A stretch of DNA of 44,935 bases from positions 1-44,935 of the forward strand of contig JADLCF010000029.1 in assembly GCA_020847315.1 (NCBI GenBank), in the 5' to 3' direction. Numbering within the stretch: the first letter of the stretch is position 1; the number at the start of each line of letters is the position of its first letter. The position numbers and the translations under genes are program-made. This document shows, in pieces, positions 28,756 to 37,988 of the stretch. The DNA comes from Bryobacterales bacterium. Lineage in GTDB: Bacteria; Acidobacteriota; Terriglobia; Bryobacterales; Bryobacteraceae. Under the pieces are notes generated by a model. That model did no database searches, was not told the origin of the DNA, and was given only the letters and a program-made list of their open reading frames with translations.

Positions 28756-31338
28756 CTACTTGGCATCGCGCCAGTTGGGGCCTATCCCGATTTCCACCAG
28801 GAGAGGAACGCTAAGTTCGGTAACGTGTTCCATCTGCCGCTTTACCAAGGCGGCCACCGTATCCCGTTCCTCCGGAGGCGCCTCAAAGACGAGTTCGTCG
28901 TGGACCTGCAAGAGCATTCGAGCGGCAAGTCCCTTCTCCGTCATCTCGCGATCAATTCGAATCATGGCGATCTTGATGAGATCGGCGGCCGAGCCTTGCA
29001 GCGGAGTGTTCACGGCTGTCCGCTCGGCGAATGAGCGGGAATTCGGATTGCGCGCCTCCATGTCCGGGATCAACCGTGTGCGCCCAAACATGGTGCGGGT
29101 GCGCCCGGTCTCGCGGACTTCGGCGATCGTAGCGTCAATCCATTTCCGCACACCGGCGTAGCGCTCGAAGTAATTACGGATGTAATTCTCCGCCTCCTTC
29201 TTCGGAATGCCGAGTTGCGTGGCAAGCCCAAAAGCCGTCTGCCCATAAACGATCCCGAAGTTCACGACCTTGGCCTCACGGCGCATTTGCGGACTCACCA
29301 TCTGGGGCATGACATCGAAAACCTCAGCCGCCGTGCGGGTGTGAATATCCTCTCCGTTGCGAAACGCCGACATGAGGACGGGGTCTTCCGAAAAGTGGGC
29401 AAGCAGCCGCAATTCGATCTGCGAATAGTCCGCGGAGAGCAAGAGCCAGCCTTCCCGGGGCATGAAGGCGGCGCGAATTTCACGGCCCTGCTCCGTGCGA
29501 ATCGGGATATTTTGGAGGTTCGGGTTCGAGGACGAAAGCCGGCCTGTCGCCGCGCCGGCCTGGTTGAAACTCGTGTGGATGCGGCCCGTCGCCGGCCGGA
29601 TCAACTGGGGTAGGGCATCCACATAAGTACCCTTGAGCTTCGCCAACTGACGGTACTCCATCACGAGAGCCGCAATCTCATGGTGCAGAGCGAGGCCTTC
29701 CAAAACATCTACCGCCGTGGAATGAACCTTCCCCTTCCCGGTCTTCACCGGAGCGGGCAGATTCATCTCCTCAAACAGCACCTTCGCAAGCTGTTGCGGC
29801 GAGTTGACGTTGAATTCGTGCCCCGCCAGCGCGTGAATCCGCGCGGTGAGATCCTCGACCTGCTTCCCCATTCGCTCCGAGATGGAGGCCAGCGTGACGG
29901 TATCCACGCGAATTCCTACCGCTTCCATGCGGGCAAGCACCGGGCTCAGAGGGAGATCGATCTCCCGGTAGGCGTGCTCCAACCCATCCCGCGCGAGGGC
30001 TGGTTTCATATCGTCCGCAAGGCGCAGAATCAGGTCTGGAGCGGCTTCCAGACTGCGCTCCACTCCCCGCTCAAATCGCTTGCCGGCGAGCGCTTCCACC
30101 GTCGTCAGACCAGGATCCGCATAGAGCAGAAAGCCCATCAGAAAGACATCGTCGATCTCTCCGGCAGGCAGCCCCCACTCCGGGGGGGCGGTCAGCAGCG
30201 CTTGTTTCCAATCGTGAAAGACCTTCGCGATGCCCGCATCGTTCCACCATAGGCGCACCAGGGGCGCGTGCGCCGGCACTACCGCTCGGACAACACCCGG
30301 CGCCGTCGCAAAGTAACAGAACGGGGTTTCATCGAGAGTTCCCTCTTCTCCAGGGATCTCGGGGGTGAGGACCAAGGCAATTCGTCCGGCCGCAGTCACC
30401 TCGGCGCTCAATTGCTCGGCTTCCTCGGCCGTGTGCACGAGGCGAAAATCCCGTGCTTTTTCTTCCACGACCGTCTGCACTTCGCGTAGCGCCCGGCCGA
30501 ATTCCAACTCGCGATACACCTCTTCAAGCGCTGCGGCGTCGGGGTCCTTCACGGCTAGGTCTTCGAGCGGAATCTCCACAGGCGCATCCACCCGAATCCG
30601 CGCCAAGTCTTTGCTGAGCAGGATCTGCTCGTGGTTGTTCTGGAGGCTCTCCCGGTACATCTTACGCTTCACGTGCTCTGCCTGAGCGATGGCCTGCTCC
30701 ACGGAGCCAAACTCGGCGATCAGGTCCCTTGCGCCTTTCTCCCCGATGCCGGGTGCGCCCGGGATGTTGTCGACCGAATCGCCCTTGAGCGCAAGCAGGT
30801 CCACCACTTGCGGTGGGCGGACCCCCATAAACGCCTCTACCCCCGCCTCATCGTAGATCGTGTCGTCCTTCATCGGGTTGAGCATGCGCACATGGGGCGT
30901 GACCAGTTGAAGCATATCCTTGTCGCTCGAAACGATCATGACATCCATCGTTACGGCGGCCCGGCGAGCCAGCGTTCCAATGACATCATCGGCTTCGAAT
31001 CCGCTGCATTCCACTACCGGCACGCGCATCGCTTCGAGAACACGTTTGATGTCAGGAATCTGCTGAAGAAGATCCGGTGGGGTCTCCGTCCGGTTTGCCT
31101 TATACGCTTCAAACATCTCAGTCCGGAAATTGGGTTCCTCGCTCTCAAAAACCGCCGCCAGAAAATCTGGTTGGTACTCATCGCGAATGCGCCGGATCAT
31201 GTTGTTGAAAATATAGGTCGCTTCCGTCGGGACGCCCTTCGAATTGCGCATCGGCGGTGCGCTTGATCGCGCTCGGGCATGGTAAGCGCGAAAGATAAAC
31301 CCAAAGGAATCCACCAGAAACAGCGTTGGACGCGGCAT
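28756..31338 (-). CDS. polA: DNA polymerase I
   Basis: 5' nuclease domain (GDSVDNIPGAPGIGEKGA), polymerase motifs DYSQIELRLLAHFSEDP, RREAKVVNFGIVYG, LLQVHDELVFEAP. Confidence 0.97.
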   Translation of the reverse strand: MPRPTLFLVDSFGFIFRAYHARARSSAPPMRNSKGVPTEATYIFNNMIRRIRDEYQPDFLAAVFESEEPNFRTEMFEAYKANRTETPPDLLQQIPDIKRVLEAMRVPVVECSGFEADDVIGTLARRAAVTMDVMIVSSDKDMLQLVTPHVRMLNPMKDDTIYDEAGVEAFMGVRPPQVVDLLALKGDSVDNIPGAPGIGEKGARDLIAEFGSVEQAIAQAEHVKRKMYRESLQNNHEQILLSKDLARIRVDAPVEIPLEDLAVKDPDAAALEEVYRELEFGRALREVQTVVEEKARDFRLVHTAEEAEQLSAEVTAAGRIALVLTPEIPGEEGTLDETPFCYFATAPGVVRAVVPAHAPLVRLWWNDAGIAKVFHDWKQALLTAPPEWGLPAGEIDDVFLMGFLLYADPGLTTVEALAGKRFERGVERSLEAAPDLILRLADDMKPALARDGLEHAYREIDLPLSPVLARMEAVGIRVDTVTLASISERMGKQVEDLTARIHALAGHEFNVNSPQQLAKVLFEEMNLPAPVKTGKGKVHSTAVDVLEGLALHHEIAALVMEYRQLAKLKGTYVDALPQLIRPATGRIHTSFNQAGAATGRLSSSNPNLQNIPIRTEQGREIRAAFMPREGWLLLSADYSQIELRLLAHFSEDPVLMSAFRNGEDIHTRTAAEVFDVMPQMVSPQMRREAKVVNFGIVYGQTAFGLATQLGIPKKEAENYIRNYFERYAGVRKWIDATIAEVRETGRTRTMFGRTRLIPDMEARNPNSRSFAERTAVNTPLQGSAADLIKIAMIRIDREMTEKGLAARMLLQVHDELVFEAPPEERDTVAALVKRQMEHVTELSVPLLVEIGIGPNWRDAK

Positions 31339-31509
31339 GGCCCCATGATAGCGCCGGAACCCTCGAAGACCGCACCGCTCCGCTGAGTTCCTCTTCTGTC
31401 ATGGATCGCCGGCTTCCGCGCGGCTTGGTTTGCACCTGTAAATTGTCCAATCTTTCCAGCGCGGCGCGCCCGCACATGTTACGGAAACGCTAGTACTCAT
31501 CACGGCGCT

Positions 31510-31561
31510 CAGTGTGGTTTTTACACCACACTGTGACACAATTAAGTCACTAGTTTTGAAT
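31510..31561 (+). promoter_or_regulatory. Candidate lpxC promoter with overlapping operator-like palindromes
   Basis: CAGTGTGGT-N6-ACCACACTG; GTGAC-N8-GTCAC; GTGACA-N17-TTGAAT. Confidence 0.4.
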
Positions 31562-31622
31562 GATTTAGCGATGCCAATGACGGAAAAACTTGGTTACAAT
31601 ATCAATTGAGAAAGGAGCAAAC

Positions 31623-32528
31623 TTGCGCTTCGAGAGTACCCTTCGTAAGCCCGTATCCACGAAAGGCGTCGGACTCCATAGCGGAGTACCCGTGTCCATG
31701 ACCTTGCGTCCGGCTCCGGCGGGCACGGGGGTGGTATTCCGTCGGACCGACCTCGATAACTTTGAGATTCCGGCGGTATGGAAGCATGTGGCCCGCGTCA
31801 GTTACGCAACCAGCCTCATGCGCAAAGGGGTACTCATTTCGACCATCGAACATCTCATGAGTGTGTTCGCCAGCTTGGGGGTCGATAACGTCTACGTCGA
31901 TATCGATAATCTCGAAGTCCCGATCCTGGACGGGAGCGGCCTTCCATTTGTCCGGATGATCGAAGAGGCCGGGCTCCGTGCCGGCAGAAAACTGCGAAAA
32001 TATCTGAGGATTGTGCGGCCGGTGACGGTGGAGGACCGCGCAAAGAAGATCACCATTCTTCCTGCGAATTCCCTCACCGTGAATTGCGAAGTGTTTTTCG
32101 AGCACCCGCTCGTCGGCAGAGAGTGTCTGGATATCGAGATCACCCGGGAGCGGTACGCCCGTGAGATTGCCCCCGCCCGCACATTTGGATTTTCGGCAGA
32201 ACTGGACGCCATGCGGAATATGGGCCTGATTCGCGGCGCGTCGCTTGAAAGCGCCGTCTGTTTCACGGAGTCCGGCGTCATGAACGATGGCGGCCTGCGC
32301 TTTCCAGACGAACCTTGCCGCCATAAAGTGCTGGATCTCATCGGAGATTTCGCTCTTCTCGGGCGGCCGCTGCTCGGGCACGTGATCGCTGAATGCGCCG
32401 GGCACGCTTTGCACGTCGCGATGGCTCACAAGATCATGTCGGATCCTTCGCTTTATGAACTGTTGACATTTGATCAACTGGCTTCGAATGTTGCGGAATC
32501 TCTCGTTGGCGCGGGCAGCGCGGATTGA
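31623..32528 (+). CDS. lpxC: UDP-3-O-acyl-N-acetylglucosamine deacetylase
   Basis: TKGVGLHSGVPV, STIEHLMSVFASLGVDNVYVDIDNLEVPILDGSG, PCRHKVLDLIGDFALLG; AAAGGAG RBS 5 nt before TTG start. Confidence 0.95.
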   Translation: MRFESTLRKPVSTKGVGLHSGVPVSMTLRPAPAGTGVVFRRTDLDNFEIPAVWKHVARVSYATSLMRKGVLISTIEHLMSVFASLGVDNVYVDIDNLEVPILDGSGLPFVRMIEEAGLRAGRKLRKYLRIVRPVTVEDRAKKITILPANSLTVNCEVFFEHPLVGRECLDIEITRERYAREIAPARTFGFSAELDAMRNMGLIRGASLESAVCFTESGVMNDGGLRFPDEPCRHKVLDLIGDFALLGRPLLGHVIAECAGHALHVAMAHKIMSDPSLYELLTFDQLASNVAESLVGAGSAD

Positions 32529-33145
32529 GCGGCGCGGAGGATCCTGGCGTCGATTCTGCAATGAAAGCAGCTACTCCCGACTGGCGCTTGCCGCCGAACC
32601 TCATTACCTATGGGCGCATCGCATTGACGCCGTTGGTGGCGCTCGCCATCCTTGGCAACCACGGGCTTACCGCGCTCCTGTTGGTCGCCGTTGCCGGATT
32701 CAGTGACGGTCTCGATGGCTTCCTGGCCCGCCATTTTGGCTGGCAATCCACACTGGGCGCGTACCTGGACCCCATAGCGGACAAACTACTGTTGCTCACC
32801 CTCTACATGGCATTCGCCGGAGTGGATTTAGCGCCGGTGTGGCTGGTGGGTCTGATTTTCCTTCGAGACCTCTGGATCCTGTCCATGGTGAGCTATGCCT
32901 GGTTTGCTACCAGCATTCGGGACTTTCCTCCGCGCTGGACCGGAAAGGTGAGCACCGTGGCGCAGTTGTCACTCGCGGGGATACTCCTGTTTGAGGCAGC
33001 ATTCCCTCGCGTGCTGCCGACCTTCATTGCGGATGTCCTGGTGCTGGCAGTAACCTTCCTCGCCTGCGCGAGCGGCGTTGATTACACCGTCGTTGCTCTT
33101 CGGCGCTACGGGGCTTGGCGCGGGACGTCGCGACAAGACGGCTAA
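32525..33145 (+). CDS. CDP-alcohol phosphatidyltransferase family protein (PgsA-like)
   Basis: DGLDGFLARHFGWQSTLGAYLDPIADKLLL = D-G-x2-A-R-x8-G-x3-D-x3-D signature. Confidence 0.92.
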   Translation: MSGAEDPGVDSAMKAATPDWRLPPNLITYGRIALTPLVALAILGNHGLTALLLVAVAGFSDGLDGFLARHFGWQSTLGAYLDPIADKLLLLTLYMAFAGVDLAPVWLVGLIFLRDLWILSMVSYAWFATSIRDFPPRWTGKVSTVAQLSLAGILLFEAAFPRVLPTFIADVLVLAVTFLACASGVDYTVVALRRYGAWRGTSRQDG

Positions 33146-33307
33146 GAGCCGGCAGGAACTTCCCTCCGCAGTTCCATTTTGTTGATTCTCGTTTCCCTCA
33201 GTCGTTTTTCTGAGAACTTTCAGCCTTCGTTCCCACTGATTCCATAGTGGACGCAATTGGCCTAAGCGGCCCTTCGCCGGCCGCTAGTTCCCAGAGAGCA
33301 TCTCATC

Positions 33308-34291
33308 ATGAACCGCGCGGCACTGAAAATCCTTCTCGATCCGGGGGTGGAACCGGACGTGCTGGCGACCGGATGTCTTTCCCTGGATTGGGCTCTTGGC
33401 TACGGCGGATTCCCAAGAGGCTGCCTCCTTGAGATCTTCGGTCCGCCGGATTCCGGAAAAACGACCCTCGGCCTTGAGGCCATCGCAGCCGCCCAACGCG
33501 CCGGGGGCGTCGGAGCGTTCCTTGATGCTGAACACACCCTTCATCCAGGGTACGCTTCCAGCATCGGCGTCGATACCGCCGGCCTCATCTACGCCAAGCC
33601 GGATAGCGTGCATCATGCGTTTAGCGTAATCCGCACCCTCATCAGGACTTGTGCGGTTGATGTCATCGTTCTGGATTCCGTGGCCGCGCTCGGGCCGGAC
33701 CCGACCCCAGTTCCCATGCCCGGCCGCGCGGGCCGGAATGGGGATTTTGCGTACTGGCCATTTGTCCACGGCCTTCGTGACTTGCATACTCTCCTGTCGA
33801 AATCCGCTTGTTGCGTGATCTTTCTGAATCAGTTGCGTTCCCGCCTGGGGGTGGAAATCGGAAGCACGGAAACGAGTCCGGGCGCGCCCGCCTTGCACTG
33901 CTTCGCGCCGATTCGGGTGAGGGTAGAGCGGCGCGCCACCATGACTTTCCGTGGAGAGGCGATCGGAAGCCGCTGCGCGCTCAAAGTGGTGAAGAACTCG
34001 TTAGGCAGAAGCGGAAGAGAAGCGGAGTTCGAGATCTTGGGTGATCGCGGGATATCGAGGGAGACAGATCTGGTGAATCTCGGTCTTCGCGCCGGAACAA
34101 TCGCACGGACGCCCGCCGGCCTGTCACTTGGCGAGATCGCCCTGGGTGCAACCATTCCCGAAGCTTCAGCCACGCTACGGGCAGAGTCGCAACTCTTCAC
34201 CGCACTCGACGCCGAGCTTCGTGAACGCGCTGGACTTGGCCGGAAATCGCCGCTCGCTGCTGCAGCCGGTGTGGGCGGCTCGCGCGGGTAA
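33308..34291 (+). CDS. RecA-like ATPase (divergent RecA paralog, possibly ImuA-type)
   Basis: TGCLSLDWALGYGGFPRGCLLEIFGPPDSGKTTLGLEAIAAAQRAGGVGAFLDAEHTLHPGYA; VDVIVLDSVAAL; VIFLNQLRSRLGV; KVVKNSLG; GISRETDLVNLG. Confidence 0.9.
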   Translation: MNRAALKILLDPGVEPDVLATGCLSLDWALGYGGFPRGCLLEIFGPPDSGKTTLGLEAIAAAQRAGGVGAFLDAEHTLHPGYASSIGVDTAGLIYAKPDSVHHAFSVIRTLIRTCAVDVIVLDSVAALGPDPTPVPMPGRAGRNGDFAYWPFVHGLRDLHTLLSKSACCVIFLNQLRSRLGVEIGSTETSPGAPALHCFAPIRVRVERRATMTFRGEAIGSRCALKVVKNSLGRSGREAEFEILGDRGISRETDLVNLGLRAGTIARTPAGLSLGEIALGATIPEASATLRAESQLFTALDAELRERAGLGRKSPLAAAAGVGGSRG

Positions 34292-34393
34292 GAGGCCCTA
34301 AGAGATAACCCCGAGCAACCGGCAGCTTCAAGTACCGTGGAAACCCTCGGTACCCTCCCGGGGCTTCGTGCGGATGCCGATCTATTTTGAGAG

Positions 34394-37300
34394 ATGCGTC
34401 AGCCGGCTACCAGACCCAGACTCAAGGTTCCCAACGTCTTGCGTCCCCTTAGGGTTGGCCGATTGCTCCAAGTAGCCGCTGTCGTGCTCTTTGGATTCCT
34501 GCCGGCCGCATTGAATGCGTCCTCCGCGCCGGAGAGTTCTTGGCCCAACGCATTCGGCCCCGGCACTCCCGCAAACCCGGGAGGATCTTGGAATCTTGCG
34601 CCTTTTCATCCAAACCGCGGCCAGTTCTCTCATGAGGTTCTCTTTGCGGGTAGGGCCGGAAACACAGCCATCCTGGTCAGCAAGGGGAATCTGACCCTCT
34701 ATCGCATGGGCGAACCCCAGGCCGGCGACACGATTCCGGGCGTGTCGATTCAATGGCTCGACGCCGCCCCTTCGCCGCTGTATCTGGGCGATTCCCCTTC
34801 GGAAAGTGTGGTTTCCTACTTCATCGGTAACGATTCTTCCCGTTGGGCTGCCAATCTGCCTACGTTCCAGAGGGTGCGCGTAAACGGCCTCTATCCTGGA
34901 ATCGATCTGCTCATCTACCTTGCGGACGGCGAATTGGAGTTTGACTATATTGTTAACCCCGGTGCGGACCCGGCACAGATTCGCTGGAAGTTTAGCCCAT
35001 CCTCTTCCGGCGCGGGGAACTCCCGGTTTGCTCTAGCGCCCGATGGAAGCCTTCGTCAGGCCGGCGCCTCGGACACATGGGTATTGAGACCGCCCGTCAC
35101 GTATCAGGAGTGCGATTCCGGCAAGCGAAAGGTTGCCGCGCGCTACGCACCATCGGGCGCATCCGAGTGGGCACTGGAGATTGGCGGCTATGACCGCGCG
35201 CTTCCTCTCATCGTGGATCCCGTGCTGAGCTACTCAAGCTACCACGGAGGCGCCCAATTCGACCAGGCAAACGCGGTCGCCGTGGATGCGGCGAACAATC
35301 TCTATATTACGGGTGAGACATGGTCCCTCGATCTCGGAACCACCCTGCCGGTCCAGTCCTATAAGAAATCGGGGAAGGATGCATTCATTCTGAAGCTCAG
35401 CCCGGACGCGAGAACCGTTCTCCAGGCCACCTACTTCGGGGGAAACGGCGACGATATCCCGACGAGCATCCGGGTGTGGGGTAGCGACGTTTTTGTGGCG
35501 GGGGAAACGAATTCCGGGGATCTTCCCGGAACTGTGGGAAGGTATCAGAGCGCGAACGGCGGGGGGAAAGATGGGTTCCTGAGCCGGATCCGGCTAGGCA
35601 ACCCTCCCAGCGTGCAAGGCACCACATACCTCGGAGGCGCGGGTAGCGACCGGGTGAACGCACTGGTTCTGGATTTCGCGGGTAATCCCTATGTCGCCGG
35701 ATATACCGCCTCCTCCAACTTTCCTGTGCGCGCCTCGTTTGGGCTTTCCATCCCCGGCGGCGGAAGCGATGCCTTCATTGCCAGGTTTACCCCCGATCTC
35801 ACGGACCTTATCTGGAGCGGTGTATACGGCGGAACCGGCGGCGACCAGGCATACGGCCTCGCGCTCGGAAGCGGAAATACGTTATGGTTCACAGGGGTCA
35901 CTTCGTCTTCTATGCTGCCGATGGAGAACCCGATGCAGAGTGTGCTGCTCGGCGCGTACGATTGTTTCCTGGCGCGGGTGCCCGATACCGGCGCTACCCT
36001 GCTCCACTCGACGTTCCTTGGTGGCTCCAGTTCGGATCTTTGTTACGCGGTCGCCACCGACGGAGCGGGCAATCCGATTGTTGCCGGTTCGTCCGCATCC
36101 AGCGATGTCCCGGTGACCCCTGGGGTGCTCCAACCCGTTCGGGGTGGAAGCTACGACAATATCGTGGCGAAATTCGATGTCACTTCCGGTGCGTTGTCCT
36201 TCGCCACGTACCTGGGCGGTTTGCAATCGGAATCGCCATCGAGTATCTACATCGATACGGATGGAGCAATCTGTGTTGCCGGCAATACGCAATCCTCGAA
36301 TTTCCCAACCGTAGACCCCGTGCAGCCGATTCTCGGTAGCCATGTGGATGGCTACCTCAGTTGCCTGAACCCCAACGGCACTGCCCTCCTCTTCTCCACC
36401 TATTTGGGTGGGGCTGACGAGGATCGAATCCTCGGCGTGGCGCGGAGAACGGATGCGTGGACCGTCGCGGTGGGCCTGACGCACTCCTCTAATTTCCCCG
36501 TAACCGCCAACGCGCGACAGCCGCTCCCCACTGGAAATGGAGACGCCTTCCTCACCGCGATCAGCCGAGGTGGCGCCAACGTGAATCCCGCGAACATTTC
36601 GGTGACGCCGTCTAACGGCAACACGGAAACGGCGCACCTCACGTATGTGACGGAGGATGGAAACGGCTTCCAGGATATTCGCTACTTCTACGCCAATATC
36701 CACAATGCGGTCTCCACAGTGGGCGCCTGCTATACCCGCTTTGATGCCGATTTGAACACGATCTCCCTACTGAGTGATAACGGAGGAGCCTGGGTGGGTA
36801 GCGCTGTAATGGGCGAGGCGAAGCTCCTCGCGAACAGCCAGTGTGTAATTGATGCCTCGCGCTCTTCGGCATGGGGCCATGCCTCGCGGCTCAGCGTAAA
36901 GATCCACTACGCATTCCGTCCCGGTTTCGGCGGACCCAAGTCTCTATTGATGTACGTCCAGGATCGGGCAGGAACTATCGCAGGCTGGCAATTGCGAGGC
37001 GGCTGGCTAGTGCCGCAACTCGCGGGAAACGTGCAGCCCACCATCGACTACTTCCAACCGAATAGCGGCGTCTTCCCCAGCACGCTCTTTGTGCTGCGCG
37101 CGGTCGATGCCAATGGGGCCGGCGACCTCAGGGAGATTCACCTTCTGGCTAACGACACCCTCAGCTATGCAAACAGTTGCTATGTGCTCTACAGCCAGCA
37201 AACCAACCAGTTGAAGCTGCTCAACGATAGCACCACACAGTTCCTGGGCCCTCTCACGCCAGGGGTTTCGGGCACTGTTCAGAACTCCAGCTGTATTCTC

Positions 37301-37921
37301 TCGGCGGGCTATTCCGCCGCCACCAAGGCGGGAGATTCACTCACGCTTTCCGTCTATCTCACCTTTAAGGATGCCGCCGCGGGTTCAAACACGGCGTGGA
37401 CTCTGGTGAGCGACCAAAGCAACGCCTTTCTCGGATGGCGGACGCAAGGCGCATTCACGGTGCCGATCGGCCCATCGTATGTGCACCCAAAGGCGGATTC
37501 GATCTCCATCGCTCCCGCAGGAACAAAACTCAGGTTCACCCTGACAGGTTCCGATGAAAACGGAGGCGGCGATATCAAGGATTTCTACTTCCTTGCCAAC
37601 ACCGCCCTCGCGAATGCGGGTGGCTGCTATCTGCTGATCCGCCGCATCGACAACCAGGCGCTCCTGCTCAATGACGCCGGCAATGCATGGCAGGGCAGCG
37701 GCGCGATCGGGGGGAACACCGTGCTGCAGAATAGCCAGTGCAGCGTGGATCTCGCGGAGATGAGTACGTCGGTGAGCGGCGTCACGGCTTCGGCCGTGGT
37801 GGATATCCAATTCAAGGCCGGGTTTGCCGGCCAGAAATCCGCATGGCTCTATCTGGAAGATTCCGCAAAACTCGCCTCCGGCTGGGTCTTCCTGAACACA
37901 TTCCAACCGATTCCTCCGTAG
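34394..37921 (+). CDS. Secreted SBBP (beta-propeller) repeat protein with three C-terminal Cys-containing repeats
   Basis: N-terminal DUF-like module (FHPNRGQFSHEVLFAGR... YPGIDLLIYLADGELEFDYIVNPGADPAQIRW), many FATYLGG...DGAGNPIVAG..SSNFP repeats, then three homologous ~130 aa units. Confidence 0.88.
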   Translation: MRQPATRPRLKVPNVLRPLRVGRLLQVAAVVLFGFLPAALNASSAPESSWPNAFGPGTPANPGGSWNLAPFHPNRGQFSHEVLFAGRAGNTAILVSKGNLTLYRMGEPQAGDTIPGVSIQWLDAAPSPLYLGDSPSESVVSYFIGNDSSRWAANLPTFQRVRVNGLYPGIDLLIYLADGELEFDYIVNPGADPAQIRWKFSPSSSGAGNSRFALAPDGSLRQAGASDTWVLRPPVTYQECDSGKRKVAARYAPSGASEWALEIGGYDRALPLIVDPVLSYSSYHGGAQFDQANAVAVDAANNLYITGETWSLDLGTTLPVQSYKKSGKDAFILKLSPDARTVLQATYFGGNGDDIPTSIRVWGSDVFVAGETNSGDLPGTVGRYQSANGGGKDGFLSRIRLGNPPSVQGTTYLGGAGSDRVNALVLDFAGNPYVAGYTASSNFPVRASFGLSIPGGGSDAFIARFTPDLTDLIWSGVYGGTGGDQAYGLALGSGNTLWFTGVTSSSMLPMENPMQSVLLGAYDCFLARVPDTGATLLHSTFLGGSSSDLCYAVATDGAGNPIVAGSSASSDVPVTPGVLQPVRGGSYDNIVAKFDVTSGALSFATYLGGLQSESPSSIYIDTDGAICVAGNTQSSNFPTVDPVQPILGSHVDGYLSCLNPNGTALLFSTYLGGADEDRILGVARRTDAWTVAVGLTHSSNFPVTANARQPLPTGNGDAFLTAISRGGANVNPANISVTPSNGNTETAHLTYVTEDGNGFQDIRYFYANIHNAVSTVGACYTRFDADLNTISLLSDNGGAWVGSAVMGEAKLLANSQCVIDASRSSAWGHASRLSVKIHYAFRPGFGGPKSLLMYVQDRAGTIAGWQLRGGWLVPQLAGNVQPTIDYFQPNSGVFPSTLFVLRAVDANGAGDLREIHLLANDTLSYANSCYVLYSQQTNQLKLLNDSTTQFLGPLTPGVSGTVQNSSCILSAGYSAATKAGDSLTLSVYLTFKDAAAGSNTAWTLVSDQSNAFLGWRTQGAFTVPIGPSYVHPKADSISIAPAGTKLRFTLTGSDENGGGDIKDFYFLANTALANAGGCYLLIRRIDNQALLLNDAGNAWQGSGAIGGNTVLQNSQCSVDLAEMSTSVSGVTASAVVDIQFKAGFAGQKSAWLYLEDSAKLASGWVFLNTFQPIPP

Positions 37922-37988
37922 GAGGCTGCTCTCCAAATGCGCGGATCTCTCCGCGTCCCCGCTGACATTTCCCCGGTATTCTAAGAGG

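Noticed and set aside
33155-33175. GGAACT-N9-AGTTCC inverted repeat upstream of the RecA-like gene, considered as an SOS (LexA) box
   Set aside because: I do not know the LexA consensus for this lineage, the spacing does not match boxes I can name confidently, and it could be a weak terminator of the preceding gene. Would need the lexA promoter from this genome for comparison.
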